From: Thermoanaerobaculia bacterium
Lineage (GTDB): Bacteria; Acidobacteriota; Thermoanaerobaculia; Gp7-AA8
DNA: 64,000 bases
Direction of reading: 5' to 3'
Assembly: GCA_017883205.1 (NCBI GenBank)
Contig: JADGNZ010000007.1
Coordinates: 99,414 to 163,413 of the forward strand
Part shown: positions 16,909 to 25,762 of the stretch, one piece after another
Position numbering within the stretch: the first letter of the stretch is position 1
How the letters are laid out: each line of letters begins with the position of its first letter
Made by a program: the position numbers and the translations under genes
The notes under the pieces: model-generated
The model's input: the letters and a program-made list of their open reading frames with translations, nothing else
Databases searched by the model: none
What the model was told of the DNA's origin: nothing

Positions 16909-17880
16909 TCAGCGCGTGCCGCTGATCGGCGTGCCGGCAGTTCGCTCGACCTTGATCGAGACGTTGCTGGCCGGGATCGCATCACCCGAGGAACCGTGCG
17001 GGCGGACCCAGACGACGACGGTGTAGATTCCGGGGCCGTCGGGCAGCGGGACGGCGAAGGTGAATTTGCCGTCGGGGGCGACCTGGAAATCGCCGCGGCT
17101 GCCGTCGCTGTAGGTCTCGCGCACTTCCCGGATGCCGCCGCTGATTTGCTGTGTGAAGTTACCTCTCAGACGCGGCAGATACTGGCGCCGCCTGTCGGGC
17201 AGCCCGTAGGTCATGATTGCATTCGCGGTCACGGCGGCCATCGGCTGCGGCAGGCTCTCGTGATGAACGGTGATCGCTTCGACGACGAAACCGGGAACCG
17301 CGCGGCCGCTGCAGAGGACCGGCTGGGCGGCGCTCGCCGTGCGCGGAAGGGGGCGTGTCCATTCGACGTAACGACGGATGAACTCCTGGGTCAGACGGAA
17401 TTCGCCGCGCCCCCAGGCCAGGCCGATGCCGACGTGCGTCGCGGCGGGATCGAGAATGGTTTTGCGATGGCCATCATGCGGGGCCACCTCAGACATCATC
17501 GCGGCCTCGGAACGGCGCATCATGTCGTACAGAGCGCGGTCGCTGAAGTTGTAGTTCGCCGACCATGCCGCCGCGTTCTCGCTGACGCCGTCGTTGCCGC
17601 CTGCGAATGAGTAACGCATGTACGGAGCCTCGCCGTCGGTCGTGAAGTGGCCGGTCGTGCCGTTGCGGATCTGGGTCTGGCAATACGCGTCCGCGATTGC
17701 CGACGCTTGCGTATCGAGTTGCACCGGGCCGAGTCCGAACTTCGCCCGATCGTGATTGATCATGCGCACGAGCTCCGCGCGCAACGTCATCCGCGTCTCG
17801 TCCGTCGCCCCCTCCCCCTGCGCCAGCGTGGCGCCAAAGGTGAACGCGATCGTCAACAGCGCGAGGGAAAGCGTCTTCAT
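16909..17880 (-). CDS. Secreted CAP-domain (SCP/PR1) protein
   Basis: 323 aa with a signal peptide (MKTLSLALLTIAFTFGATLA, cleavage near AQG). Residues about 35-170 form a CAP domain (MINHDRAKFGLGPVQLD, GHFTTDG, SENAA, APHDGHRKTILDPAATHVGIG). The C-terminal half has a beta-rich region ending in GIYTVVVWVRPHG. Bacterial CAP proteins are exported and poorly understood; lipid binding or proteolysis have been suggested for relatives. It stands alone between array 2 and an interspersed repeat. Confidence 0.85.
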   Translation of the reverse strand: MKTLSLALLTIAFTFGATLAQGEGATDETRMTLRAELVRMINHDRAKFGLGPVQLDTQASAIADAYCQTQIRNGTTGHFTTDGEAPYMRYSFAGGNDGVSENAAAWSANYNFSDRALYDMMRRSEAAMMSEVAPHDGHRKTILDPAATHVGIGLAWGRGEFRLTQEFIRRYVEWTRPLPRTASAAQPVLCSGRAVPGFVVEAITVHHESLPQPMAAVTANAIMTYGLPDRRRQYLPRLRGNFTQQISGGIREVRETYSDGSRGDFQVAPDGKFTFAVPLPDGPGIYTVVVWVRPHGSSGDAIPASNVSIKVERTAGTPISGTR

Positions 17881-17975
17881 CGGAGCGTTTGTGAAACGAA
17901 GTGTGCGGGTAGTTTATTCGGTGTTGCGGTCTCGGTGTGGTCAGAGTCTTTCGCGAGAGGCTCATGACAAAGACG

Positions 17976-18040
17976 GTCACGCGGAGACGCGGAGGACGCG
18001 GAGGTAAACCTTCGCGCTCTCCGCGTCTCCGCGTGAAACC
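17976..18040. repeat. Interspersed inverted repeat, GCGGAGACGCGGAG family
   Basis: GTCACGCGGAGACGCGGAG and CTCCGCGTCTCCGCGTGAAAC form a hairpin between the kinase stop (18067) and the CAP gene start (17880). Same family as 9171-9228 and about 9487-9513. Confidence 0.8.
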
Positions 18041-18066
18041 GTATCCCCTTTGTCGCCGGACGCGAA

Positions 18067-21000
18067 TTACCGCAAAGGCAGCTCGAGCGATATCCGGAAC
18101 CCCGGATTCAGATTCTCGGCGTGCACGGTTCCGCCGTGCTCTTCGATCGCCTTGCGGGTGATCGCCAGGCCGAGGCCGGTGCCGGAGGACTTGGTGGAGA
18201 AGTAGGGGTCGAAGATTTTCGGCAGCAGCTCGGGAGGAACGCCGGGGCCGTCGTCGTCGACAGAGATGATCACTCTGGAATCGACGCCGTAGCTGTTCAT
18301 CCGGACGCGGCCGCCGGGCGTAGCCTGGAACGCGTTCTCGATGAGGTTGGCGATCGCACCGCGCAGCAGGCGGGCGTCGCCCGAGAAGTTCTCCGGAGTG
18401 GACGGTTGGATCTCCGCGTGAAAGCGGATGCCGCGCTCGCCGCTCGCCGCGTAGCTCGCGGCGATGTCCTCCAGCAGCGTGCGCAAACGAAGCGGCTTGC
18501 GCTGTACGGTTCGCGATGAGGCGTAATCGCTGAATTCCTTCGACGTCTCGCGCAGCGTGACGACCTGGCGAAGAATGTTCTCGACCGCGGTCATGACGAT
18601 CTTCGCCAGATTCGGATCGTCATGCTCGGCAACCGCGCGCAGATGCTCGGCGGTCAACTGAATCGGCGTCAGAGGATTCTTGATCTCGTGGGCGACCTGC
18701 CGGGCCATCTCGCCCCATGCTTCCAGCTTGTTCGAGCGGAGGATCTCCGTGACGTCCTCGGCGATGAGCATCTCCTCGTCGCCTCCCGGCAGCGGCACGA
18801 TCGATACGCGAAACGTCCGGGCGTTCCCGTCGACCGTCAGCTCGATCTCTTTCGCCTCGGCGCGACGATGCCGATGCGTGGTCAGGAACTCGCGAACCTC
18901 GTCGTGAAAGATCACCTCGTCGCCGAAGAGTCTGCGGGCTCCCACATTGGTCGCCGAGACGTTCATCTCGCCGTCGAGCACGACGACCGCTGCGTTGATG
19001 TTCTCGAGCAGCGTCTGCAGGCGGTCGCGCTCATGGCGCAAATCGTTCTGCTGGCGGCGGATCGACTGCGCCATGTCGCGGAAGGTCGTGACGAGGAGGC
19101 CGAGGTCGGGGTCGGAGGGAACGCGGAGATCGAGATCGAAGTCGCCGCGCGCGACGGCTCTCGCGCCGCCGACCAGCGCCTGCACCGGGCGCGTGACGCT
19201 GCCCGCGGCAACGTAGGCGACGAAGATCGCTGCCAGCACGATGAAGATCAGGAGCATGTAAATCGTCGTGGCCAGATCGTTGACCTGTCCCTCGATCTGG
19301 CGGCCCTGAACGATCAGCGGCAGCGCCATCGTGTAGTTCTGTCCGTGCACGAGATTGACCGGCGAGTAGAGCTCGATGAATTGGGCCGGACCGGAATGGC
19401 GTATGGCCAGTTGCTTTCCGCCGACGACGATGTTCGCGTAGACGTCGCCGGGCAGGCGCTCTGACTCGACGCGGGCCGCGAACAGATCGCGCCGGCTCGA
19501 CGCGATCAGCGTGTCGTCGCGATAAAGGTGCAGATCGTGACCGATGACGCGCGCCAGCCAGCTAAGCACATCGTCGTTAAGAACCTCTTCGGGATGTGAT
19601 GTCGGTGCCGTCGAGGCGAGGTAGTCCTCGATCACCCGCTCCGCGGCGGTGAGCGCCGTCTGCCCGCGGTCGAGGTATTCCGCTTCCAGCCGGTTCGCCA
19701 GATAGGCGCGGACAAAAAGCACGAAGACGATCAGCGGCAGAATGACGACCGCAGTCAAGTAAAGAGAGGTTCGCGTGCGAAAGTCGAGATTGCGCGGCGC
19801 TCGCCGGATGACCGATGCGATCACCGGAAGCGACCGCGTCACGATCACGGCGAGAACGAAGGCGATGGCCCAGATGGCGACGCCGCCCGCGCGACGCACC
19901 TGCTGCCCTCGCGTTGGCACCTGCAGCGGGAAGGCGTAGAGCGCGTCGTCCGTGCGGCGCACGTAGACCGCCGATCCCGCCCCTTCGTTCTCCTCGATCC
20001 AGACGCCATTGCCACTCTTGAGCGTGCCGAAGTACGAAGCCGGACTCTGGGGCAGCCGCACGGTCGTCGCGCCGTGCGCGTTTCCATCGCGATCGTAGAC
20101 GACGATCTCCCGCTGGGGCCGCAGCCCCGTGACCGTGTCGTTGAACGACGGCTCGAAGAAGTCGCGATAGACGTCAGCAAAGGTCGTCGCTCCCGGGTCC
20201 GCGGGATTCACCACATGCACGCTCCCCTCGGCGATCGGAATCCCGCCGATGGTGAGGTCGAAGTCGTGATGCAGCAGGACGCGTGTCAGGCTGCCGATCT
20301 GCAGCACCTCCCGCCCTGACTCCGGGCGGCGCTCGCTGAATTGCGGCAGCCCGACGCCGAAGCGGCTGAGCGGGTGATCGAAGATGTCGTGCACGGCGAT
20401 GACCGCCGGTACTCGCCATTTCGACAGATCGCTGCGCAGCCAGAGCGCGTAAGCGAGATCTTCGAGATTCATCTTCCGGTAGTCATCCGGCAGGATCGCG
20501 CTCAGCTCGGTCGTCGCGAACTCGTTGTGCAGCGTGTCTTCGATCATGGCGCGCAACTGTCCGGCCTCACCGACAACGAGCGGCGCGTACGTGTCGGCGA
20601 TGAAGTGACGCGCGCTGGAACGCTCGAAGAGCTGCAGCGGCATGTAGACGATCATCACCATCAGCAACGCGCTTCCAAACGTTCGGAGCGTGAAATTGGT
20701 GGTGAGCGCGTGCAGCAGGAGCGAGATGATCATCGCGCCCGCGATCCAGAAAAGGGCGCGCTTGGGCATGTAGGGCAGCGCCGCCGCCGTGCCGATGATC
20801 GGGATGACGATGATGCCGATGCCGATGAGAGTGGCCTTAAGAGAAGACTCGTGCCGTGTGATCTGCACGACGGCAAAACCAAAGAGGAGAAGCGCCGCGA
20901 GCAACACGCCCTGCGCCGCTGAAACGGGAAGGATGTGGTCCGGCATCGTGGAGATGCGCGAGTTGTCGACGAGGTTGCGAACGAGGGCCATGTATCCGGC

Positions 21001-22233
21001 CGCGGCCGCGGCGGCGATGATGCTGCGCGCGATCTGCGCCGCGATCGACACGCCGCGTTTGCGCGTCAGCGTCAACGCGATCGCCAGGATGGCTGCAGCC
21101 GTGAGCAGGAGATCGAACGGCGAGCGGCTGAACGGTCCGAGGATGCGCGACGCGAAAAGATCGAAGCGGAACACCTGCCACGGGTCGTCGTCGACGTGCA
21201 TCGGCAGGAGCGCTGCGCGTGCAGCGATGACGAGAAGGATGGTTGCTGCGGTGGGGAGTGGGGAGTAGGGGGTGGGGGGTGGGAGCTTTGCTGTTTCAGG
21301 GAGTGGGGAGTGGGGAGTGGGGGGTGGGAGCTTTGAGGCTGGTTGCTGGTTTGCCGCCGCCTGCTCCGCGAGAGTGGCGGTTGTCTCGCCGGAGATTCGG
21401 GGACGAGGATTGGGATTCGCGCTCGCTGAAAGTAGGTTTGGAGTTGGTTCTCCTACTCCCCACTCCCCACCCCCCACCCCCCCGAACACACCCCACACCC
21501 CACTCCCGACCCCCCACAAAACAGCCAACGCACTGAGCGCGAGCAGGATCGCGGCGATGCCGTTGCCGAGGGCGCGGACGCTTTGGATGACGTCGGGTTT
21601 GGCGCGCGGAACGACGTCGATCCAGAGGGTCGCCGACGGACGGCGCTCCAGAACGAAGCGCAGCGATCCCGGCTCCTGCCGCAGCACGCCCGCGTGAAAC
21701 ATCGTTCCGACAACCCAATCGTCGTCGGGATCGAACAGCGAGCGCGATTTCGGATGATTGGGGATGCGCTTGAACGCTTGGACGGAGACAGCAGGATTGG
21801 GGAGAGGTTTCGAACGGACGATGTAGAGGTTCGTTGCGTCGAACTCGAAGCTGGTCGCGCCCGGCGTGCGAAGGTCTTCCCCCCACCATGCCAGCGCTTC
21901 CCCGTTCGGAGCGACGATTCGGATTCCCTGGCGGACGCCGGTGGCTTCGCCGTGGAGCATCGCGAACATCGCTTCACGGGTTGCTGCCGGCTGCGCGGTC
22001 AGTTTCTTCGCAACGCGGCCGACGGCATCATCCAGCTTCGACTCGGTTGCTGCGATCTCGCTACGTACGCGCTGCACTTCGCGCTCGATGTGCCGTGAAG
22101 AACGAACGCTGAACTCGGCTTCGATCCCCGAGACGATCACATGAGTGGTGAGCCAGGCGCCGCCCGCGAGCAAAAGAAAGACCGCTGCGGCGCGCGCGGC
22201 GGTCGTCCTGGCTACCCGAGTTACGTGCCGCAT
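18067..22233 (-). CDS. Large NtrY-like sensor histidine kinase
   Basis: 1388 aa. An N-terminal helix (about 12-34) and an extracytoplasmic region (about 40-215) are followed by a low-complexity Pro/Ser-Gly/Trp insert (about 235-330), a block of membrane helices, a second extracytoplasmic region, a helix, and a HAMP domain (SVTRPVQALVGGARAVARGD). A PAS domain follows, then HisKA with VAHEIKNPLTPIQLTAEHLR (typical of NtrY) and an HATPase (NLIENAFQA, DDGPGVP, GTGLGLAI). All kinase motifs are intact. No response regulator is adjacent, so the partner is elsewhere. The length is far above the usual NtrY size, because of extra membrane and sensor segments and the insert. Confidence 0.9.
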   Translation of the reverse strand: MRHVTRVARTTAARAAAVFLLLAGGAWLTTHVIVSGIEAEFSVRSSRHIEREVQRVRSEIAATESKLDDAVGRVAKKLTAQPAATREAMFAMLHGEATGVRQGIRIVAPNGEALAWWGEDLRTPGATSFEFDATNLYIVRSKPLPNPAVSVQAFKRIPNHPKSRSLFDPDDDWVVGTMFHAGVLRQEPGSLRFVLERRPSATLWIDVVPRAKPDVIQSVRALGNGIAAILLALSALAVLWGVGSGVWGVFGGVGGGEWGVGEPTPNLLSASANPNPRPRISGETTATLAEQAAANQQPASKLPPPTPHSPLPETAKLPPPTPYSPLPTAATILLVIAARAALLPMHVDDDPWQVFRFDLFASRILGPFSRSPFDLLLTAAAILAIALTLTRKRGVSIAAQIARSIIAAAAAAGYMALVRNLVDNSRISTMPDHILPVSAAQGVLLAALLLFGFAVVQITRHESSLKATLIGIGIIVIPIIGTAAALPYMPKRALFWIAGAMIISLLLHALTTNFTLRTFGSALLMVMIVYMPLQLFERSSARHFIADTYAPLVVGEAGQLRAMIEDTLHNEFATTELSAILPDDYRKMNLEDLAYALWLRSDLSKWRVPAVIAVHDIFDHPLSRFGVGLPQFSERRPESGREVLQIGSLTRVLLHHDFDLTIGGIPIAEGSVHVVNPADPGATTFADVYRDFFEPSFNDTVTGLRPQREIVVYDRDGNAHGATTVRLPQSPASYFGTLKSGNGVWIEENEGAGSAVYVRRTDDALYAFPLQVPTRGQQVRRAGGVAIWAIAFVLAVIVTRSLPVIASVIRRAPRNLDFRTRTSLYLTAVVILPLIVFVLFVRAYLANRLEAEYLDRGQTALTAAERVIEDYLASTAPTSHPEEVLNDDVLSWLARVIGHDLHLYRDDTLIASSRRDLFAARVESERLPGDVYANIVVGGKQLAIRHSGPAQFIELYSPVNLVHGQNYTMALPLIVQGRQIEGQVNDLATTIYMLLIFIVLAAIFVAYVAAGSVTRPVQALVGGARAVARGDFDLDLRVPSDPDLGLLVTTFRDMAQSIRRQQNDLRHERDRLQTLLENINAAVVVLDGEMNVSATNVGARRLFGDEVIFHDEVREFLTTHRHRRAEAKEIELTVDGNARTFRVSIVPLPGGDEEMLIAEDVTEILRSNKLEAWGEMARQVAHEIKNPLTPIQLTAEHLRAVAEHDDPNLAKIVMTAVENILRQVVTLRETSKEFSDYASSRTVQRKPLRLRTLLEDIAASYAASGERGIRFHAEIQPSTPENFSGDARLLRGAIANLIENAFQATPGGRVRMNSYGVDSRVIISVDDDGPGVPPELLPKIFDPYFSTKSSGTGLGLAITRKAIEEHGGTVHAENLNPGFRISLELPLR
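21243..21520. repeat. Simple-sequence (GGGGAGT / ACTCCCC) expansion inside the kinase gene
   Basis: Blocks of GTGGGGAGTGGGGAGT at about 21243-21335 and the complementary ACTCCCCACTCCCC at about 21450-21520 lie in frame within the kinase CDS. They encode PTPHSPLP-type repeats and a Gly/Trp-rich run next to a membrane helix. The two blocks are in opposite orientation and could pair. The same words occur between genes near 16.84 kb and 62.74 kb. Confidence 0.85.
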
Positions 22234-22257
22234 ATCAGTCGATGGGAAGAATCGTGA

Positions 22258-22314
22258 ACCACAGAGACACAGAGATCACAGAGGTTTTCTCTGTGTCCTC
22301 TGTGTCTCTGTGGT
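22258..22314. repeat. Inverted repeat, ACCACAGAGACAC family (copy 2)
   Basis: ACCACAGAGACACAGAG and CTCTGTGTCTCTGTGGT form a nearly perfect long hairpin in the gap between the kinase start (22233) and the next gene's stop (22332). It could terminate the upstream gene. Confidence 0.85.
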
Positions 22315-22331
22315 AATGCCTTTGAGAGCAA

Positions 22332-22763
22332 TCACTTCCCCGCCGAGCGGATCGAAACCACCGACCAGAGGCCATCCTTGCTGTGCAGGGTAATGTAAAG
22401 CTCGCGCGTCTCCGGTTTGCCCGCGTTCTGGATCGTCCACGTGCCGGTGATGTGGTACTGCGCTTCAGCGCTGACTTTCTTCGCGTTCTGCTGTTCGAAT
22501 GCCGAGGGGTGGACCTTGCCGAAGAGACCATCGAGGAGATACGCCGCCTGATCGCGGCCGAAGAAACCGTTCTGCTCGATGAGGCCCGGGAACTGGAGCA
22601 TCACCTGATCTCCCACGGCCATGCCGGCCACGATTGCCTGCGGATCGCCGCTGCCGAATCCGCGGGTCAGGTTTGAGAGCGCCACGTCGAGATCCCGGTA
22701 CTGAGCCGACGCGACGAGCGGCACGAACAGAAGCAGCAACGCCATCTTTGTCGAGAGTCTCAT
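22332..22763 (-). CDS. Exported small protein, DUF4783/NTF2-like
   Basis: 143 aa from the ATG at 22763, which follows a GGAGAAC ribosome site. There is a signal peptide (MRLSTKMALLLLFVPLVASA). The mature part (LTRGFGSGDPQAIVAGM, QAAYLLDGLFGKVHPSAF, ITGTWTIQNAGKPETRELYITLHSKDGLW) has the pattern of the NTF2-like DUF4783 family. Function unknown. A TAGAAT box lies at 22807-22812, about 43 nt upstream, so this gene has a short leader, unlike many neighbours. Confidence 0.65.
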   Translation of the reverse strand: MRLSTKMALLLLFVPLVASAQYRDLDVALSNLTRGFGSGDPQAIVAGMAVGDQVMLQFPGLIEQNGFFGRDQAAYLLDGLFGKVHPSAFEQQNAKKVSAEAQYHITGTWTIQNAGKPETRELYITLHSKDGLWSVVSIRSAGK

Positions 22764-22806
22764 CGTGTTCTCCAATGCCTGATGTAACGGCCTGTAGTAA
22801 GGCATT

Positions 22807-22812
22807 ATTCTA
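22807..22812 (-). promoter_or_regulatory. -10 box TAGAAT upstream of the DUF4783-like gene
   Basis: TAGAAT on the minus strand, about 43 nt before the ATG at 22763; a Shine-Dalgarno (GGAGAAC) lies between, as expected for a led transcript. Confidence 0.4.
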
Positions 22813-22826
22813 ACAGATTCAATAAG

Positions 22827-23495
22827 TTAGCTGCACCCGTCAAGGGTCAGCATGTCCTCGCCGCGGGACACGATGCCGCGCTCTGCGGCAGTGTCGCGAA
22901 AGTCGTCCGGCAGCGGCGCTTCGACCCGAAGTGGCTCATTCGTCAGTGGATGCGTCATCGAAAGCTCCCTGGCGTGCAGCATCGGCCGGACATCGTTGCG
23001 CTGCCCGTACAGCCAGTCGCCGATGAGCGGATGCCCGATCGCCGCGAGGTGGACGCGGATCTGGTGCGTGCGGCCGGTGAGGAGGTCGACGGCGACAAGC
23101 GAACCGCTTCTCGTGGCGCGAACCGGGGTGACGATGGTGATGGCGCGCTTGCCGCCGTCGCCGGCACCGAAGGAGATCGGGCCGGTACGAATCAGCGGGG
23201 CATCGATCGTCTGCCGTTCGCCGAGCTCGCCTTCGCAAAGTGCGAGGTAGCGCTTGCGAATGCGTTTCCCTTCGAACTGCCGGGTCAGATTGGCGTTGAT
23301 CGACGCGAGCTTCGAGAAGAACATCACGCCGCTCGTTCCGCGGTCGAGCCGTTGCATGAGAAAGATCGTGCTGGCGTACGCGGCGGCGATCTCGAGAAGG
23401 ACCGGCTCGTCCGCGTCATACCCCCGCTGCACGACGATGCCGGCCGGTTTGTTGACAAATAGAAGAGCGTCATCTTCGTAAAGAATGTCGAGCAT
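22827..23495 (-). CDS. RluA-family RNA pseudouridine synthase
   Basis: 222 aa from the ATG at 23495 (MLDILYEDDALLFVNKPAGI). The catalytic motif RLDRGTSGVMFF has the essential Asp at 51. The later motifs (LVAVDLLTGRTHQIRVHLAAIGHPLIGDWLYG) are complete. There is no S4 domain, so it resembles the short RluA/TruC type that modifies U in rRNA or tRNA. Which site it modifies cannot be told. Confidence 0.9.
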   Translation of the reverse strand: MLDILYEDDALLFVNKPAGIVVQRGYDADEPVLLEIAAAYASTIFLMQRLDRGTSGVMFFSKLASINANLTRQFEGKRIRKRYLALCEGELGERQTIDAPLIRTGPISFGAGDGGKRAITIVTPVRATRSGSLVAVDLLTGRTHQIRVHLAAIGHPLIGDWLYGQRNDVRPMLHARELSMTHPLTNEPLRVEAPLPDDFRDTAAERGIVSRGEDMLTLDGCS

Positions 23496-23549
23496 TGCGG
23501 TTGTGGGGTTGCTGCGTTGCAAGGTTGCAGAGGAGACTGCAAGACCGCG

Positions 23550-24737
23550 TCAGTACAGCAGGAACTCCTCGCGCGTCTTCGCGAACACGCGCAGTGGCTC
23601 CTTCCATTCGGCGACCCAATCCTCGATGTTTCCTCCGCTCTCGACCAGCTCGCGGTAGCGCGCGCTGCCTGCGAGGAGGTCGATGGCCAGTCGGTCGGAG
23701 ACAAACTCGTACGTTTCACGCCGCCAATCGAACTGCTCCGGATCGATGTCGCGGGCAACCTTCACGCACCAGAGGCCGGTGCGGTATGGCTCGAAGATCG
23801 CGCGGTTCGTCACATGAAGCTCGACCCCGCCGCAGACCTTGTTCGCGTGCTTCTGGAACGTCGGCATGAAGTAGTGCGGACGGAAGCGGACTCCGGGCAG
23901 ACCGATTGTGTTGAGCTTCTCCGCCAGTTGGAACGGATCGAGCCACGGTGCGCCGAAGAGCTCGAATGGATGTGTCGTGCCGCGCCCTTCGCTGAGGGTG
24001 GTCCCTTCGATCAGACACATGCCCGGATAGACCGTGGCCGTGCCGACCGTCGGCATGTTCGGCGATGGGATCACCCACGGCAATCCGGTCTCGTCGAACC
24101 ACATCGAGCGCTGCCATCCCTTCATTGGAACGACGACGAGATCGCAGTCGAGCTTGAAGACCTTGTTGAAGTAACGCGCCAGCTCGCCCGCGGTCATGCC
24201 ATGCCTCGTCGGCAGCGCGAACATACCGACGAAGCTGGAGTACTTGTCTTCGCGAATGTTGCCTTCGAGATGGACGCCATCGATCGGATTGGGACGATCG
24301 AGCACGATGACCTGCACGCCGGCCTTCCCCGCTTCCCGCATGCAGAGCGCCATCGTGTAGATGAAGGTGTAGTAGCGAGCGCCGATGTCCTGCAGATCGA
24401 TGACGAGCGCGTCCAGTCCGTGCAGCAGCTCCTGCCGCGGCGCAAGATCGTTCTCGCTCGCTCCGTAAAGCGAATAGACGGTGAGTCCGGTCATCGGATC
24501 GACGGAGTGACCGACATGCGCCATGTCCTGCGCCTCACCCCAGATGCCGTGCTCGGGTCCGAAGAGCGTCGTCAGTTTCCAGTTGCTGCCGCGGTGCAGC
24601 AGATCGACGACGTGGCGAAGATCGCCGGTGACGCCGCTCTGATTCGTGACGAGGCCGATCTTCTTCCCGGCGATCGGCCGCGGATCATCGAGTAGTACTT
24701 CCAGTCCGGGTTGGACTCTTTGTTGATTAGAACTCAT
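23550..24737 (-). CDS. namZ: DUF1343 protein, NamZ-like exo-beta-N-acetylmuramidase
   Basis: 395 aa from the ATG at 24737, which overlaps the stop of moaB (ATGA). Family marks are GLVTNQSGVTGD, TTLFGPEHGIWGEAQDM, DIGARYYTFIYTM, VLDRPNPIDGVHLEGN, PSPNMPTVGTATVYPGMCLIEGT and LSEGRGTTHPFELFGAPW. Characterised DUF1343 members (NamZ) release terminal MurNAc from peptidoglycan fragments for recycling. No signal peptide is visible from this start. The coupling to a molybdopterin gene has no obvious functional logic. The family is certain; the enzyme activity is inferred. Confidence 0.85.
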   Translation of the reverse strand: MSSNQQRVQPGLEVLLDDPRPIAGKKIGLVTNQSGVTGDLRHVVDLLHRGSNWKLTTLFGPEHGIWGEAQDMAHVGHSVDPMTGLTVYSLYGASENDLAPRQELLHGLDALVIDLQDIGARYYTFIYTMALCMREAGKAGVQVIVLDRPNPIDGVHLEGNIREDKYSSFVGMFALPTRHGMTAGELARYFNKVFKLDCDLVVVPMKGWQRSMWFDETGLPWVIPSPNMPTVGTATVYPGMCLIEGTTLSEGRGTTHPFELFGAPWLDPFQLAEKLNTIGLPGVRFRPHYFMPTFQKHANKVCGGVELHVTNRAIFEPYRTGLWCVKVARDIDPEQFDWRRETYEFVSDRLAIDLLAGSARYRELVESGGNIEDWVAEWKEPLRVFAKTREEFLLY

Positions 24738-25213
24738 TGATGTTCCGTCTTCCCTTCGAGCAGTTGCAGCGCGTGCGGAATGAGATGCAGGATCGCCTGC
24801 AGGTTCTCCCTGGCGCCGCTCTCGCTTCCCGGTAAGTTCACGATGAGTGCCGTACCGCGCGTCGCCGCCTGCGCGCGAGACAACGGCGCCATGGCGGTCT
24901 TGGCGAGCGAGGCAGCGCGCATCAGCTCCCCGAACCCCGGAATCACTTTCTCGCACACCCACATCGTCGCCTCGGGCGTGACATCGCGCGCCGCGATTCC
25001 AGTACCGCCCGTGGTCACCACGAGCCGGATCCCGTCGCTGGTCGCGGCTTCGATCGCCCCAGCGATGGCTTCGATGTCATCGGACACGATGACGATCGAA
25101 TGGACGTCGTAGCCGTTCGCAGTCAACAACTCCCGAACGGCCGGCCCGGAGCGGTCGACGCGCTCGCCGCGCGACGCAGCATCGGAGCAGGTGATGACGC
25201 GGGCACGGATCAT
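24734..25213 (-). CDS. moaB: MoaB/Mog-type molybdenum cofactor protein
   Basis: 159 aa, a full MoCF-binding domain. RARVITCSDAASRGERVDRSGPAV opens the fold and the substrate loop TTGGTGIAARDVTPEA is intact. NLPGSESGARENL near the C-terminus matches the family. It adenylylates molybdopterin (Mog) or is a MoaB paralogue; sequence alone does not separate them. Its stop overlaps the start of the DUF1343 gene. A TAGAAT box lies 9 nt before the ATG. Confidence 0.88.
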   Translation of the reverse strand: MIRARVITCSDAASRGERVDRSGPAVRELLTANGYDVHSIVIVSDDIEAIAGAIEAATSDGIRLVVTTGGTGIAARDVTPEATMWVCEKVIPGFGELMRAASLAKTAMAPLSRAQAATRGTALIVNLPGSESGARENLQAILHLIPHALQLLEGKTEHQ

Positions 25214-25222
25214 TCGCGACGG

Positions 25223-25228
25223 ATTCTA
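25223..25228 (-). promoter_or_regulatory. -10 box TAGAAT 9 nt before moaB
   Basis: TAGAAT on the minus strand, 9 nt from the ATG at 25213 and 7 bp past the upstream toxin gene's stop. No Shine-Dalgarno in the gap. Confidence 0.45.
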
Positions 25229-25235
25229 CGCGGCT

Positions 25236-25499
25236 TCAGCGGTAGATCTCCTTGCGATTGCCTACCTCGATAACCGTAACGACGAGGATCCGGTCCCGGA
25301 TCTCATAAAGGATTCGAAAGTCTCCCTGCCTCAAGCGATAGCGATCGTGAAAGCCCTTGAGTTTCTTCGATCCGTCAGGTCGCGGATTGGCGCTGAGATC
25401 ATGAATCCGCTTGAGGATTCTTTCACGGTCCGCATTGCTGTCGATGCGGCCGATCTCTTTCACAGCCGACTTCGTGAAGACGACGCTATAGTTTGCCAC
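25236..25499 (-). CDS. RelE/ParE-family toxin
   Basis: 87 aa with the compact RelE/ParE fold pattern: YSVVFTKSAVKEIGRID, RILKRIHDLSANPRPDGSKKLKG, YRLRQGDFRILYEI and VVTVIEVGNRKEIYR. The YR-RxGD-RI-Y motif is well kept, so the toxin may be active, as an mRNA interferase or gyrase poison. It overlaps the upstream antitoxin by 14 bp. Confidence 0.9.
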   Translation of the reverse strand: MANYSVVFTKSAVKEIGRIDSNADRERILKRIHDLSANPRPDGSKKLKGFHDRYRLRQGDFRILYEIRDRILVVTVIEVGNRKEIYR

Positions 25500-25725
25500 G
25501 TCGCTTCAGGTCGGCTACGACATCCTCGAAGGGAATGGTCGGCTCGTTTTTCCGCTGTTCGAAGATTGCGTGATCGGCTGCGTCTTCCTCATCCTCATCC
25601 AGCGATTGGCGAACCGCTGCATTGACGAGGTCTGAGATCGAGGTCTCCGCTTCGGCGGCCTTCTCGCGCAGTGCGTCATGCAGCGCGGGATCGAGGTAGA
25701 TTGGGTCACGCTTCGTCGCAGGCAT
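25486..25725 (-). CDS. Antitoxin, ribbon-helix-helix type
   Basis: 79 aa. The N-terminal part (DPIYLDPALHDALREKAAEAETSISDLVNAAVRQSL) is a CopG/MetJ-type ribbon-helix-helix DNA-binding domain. The acidic C-terminal tail (EDEEDAADHAIFEQRKNEP) would bind the toxin. It precedes and overlaps the RelE/ParE toxin gene, the standard order. Its TAGAAT -10 box is only 6 nt before the ATG, so the mRNA is probably leaderless. Confidence 0.88.
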   Translation of the reverse strand: MPATKRDPIYLDPALHDALREKAAEAETSISDLVNAAVRQSLDEDEEDAADHAIFEQRKNEPTIPFEDVVADLKRRGKL

Positions 25726-25731
25726 GATGAC

Positions 25732-25737
25732 ATTCTA
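25732..25737 (-). promoter_or_regulatory. -10 box TAGAAT 6 nt before the antitoxin gene
   Basis: TAGAAT on the minus strand, 6 nt from the ATG at 25725; the transcript would begin at about the start codon. Confidence 0.5.
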
Positions 25738-25762
25738 ACGCCTCGACTCGTGAATGACTTCC

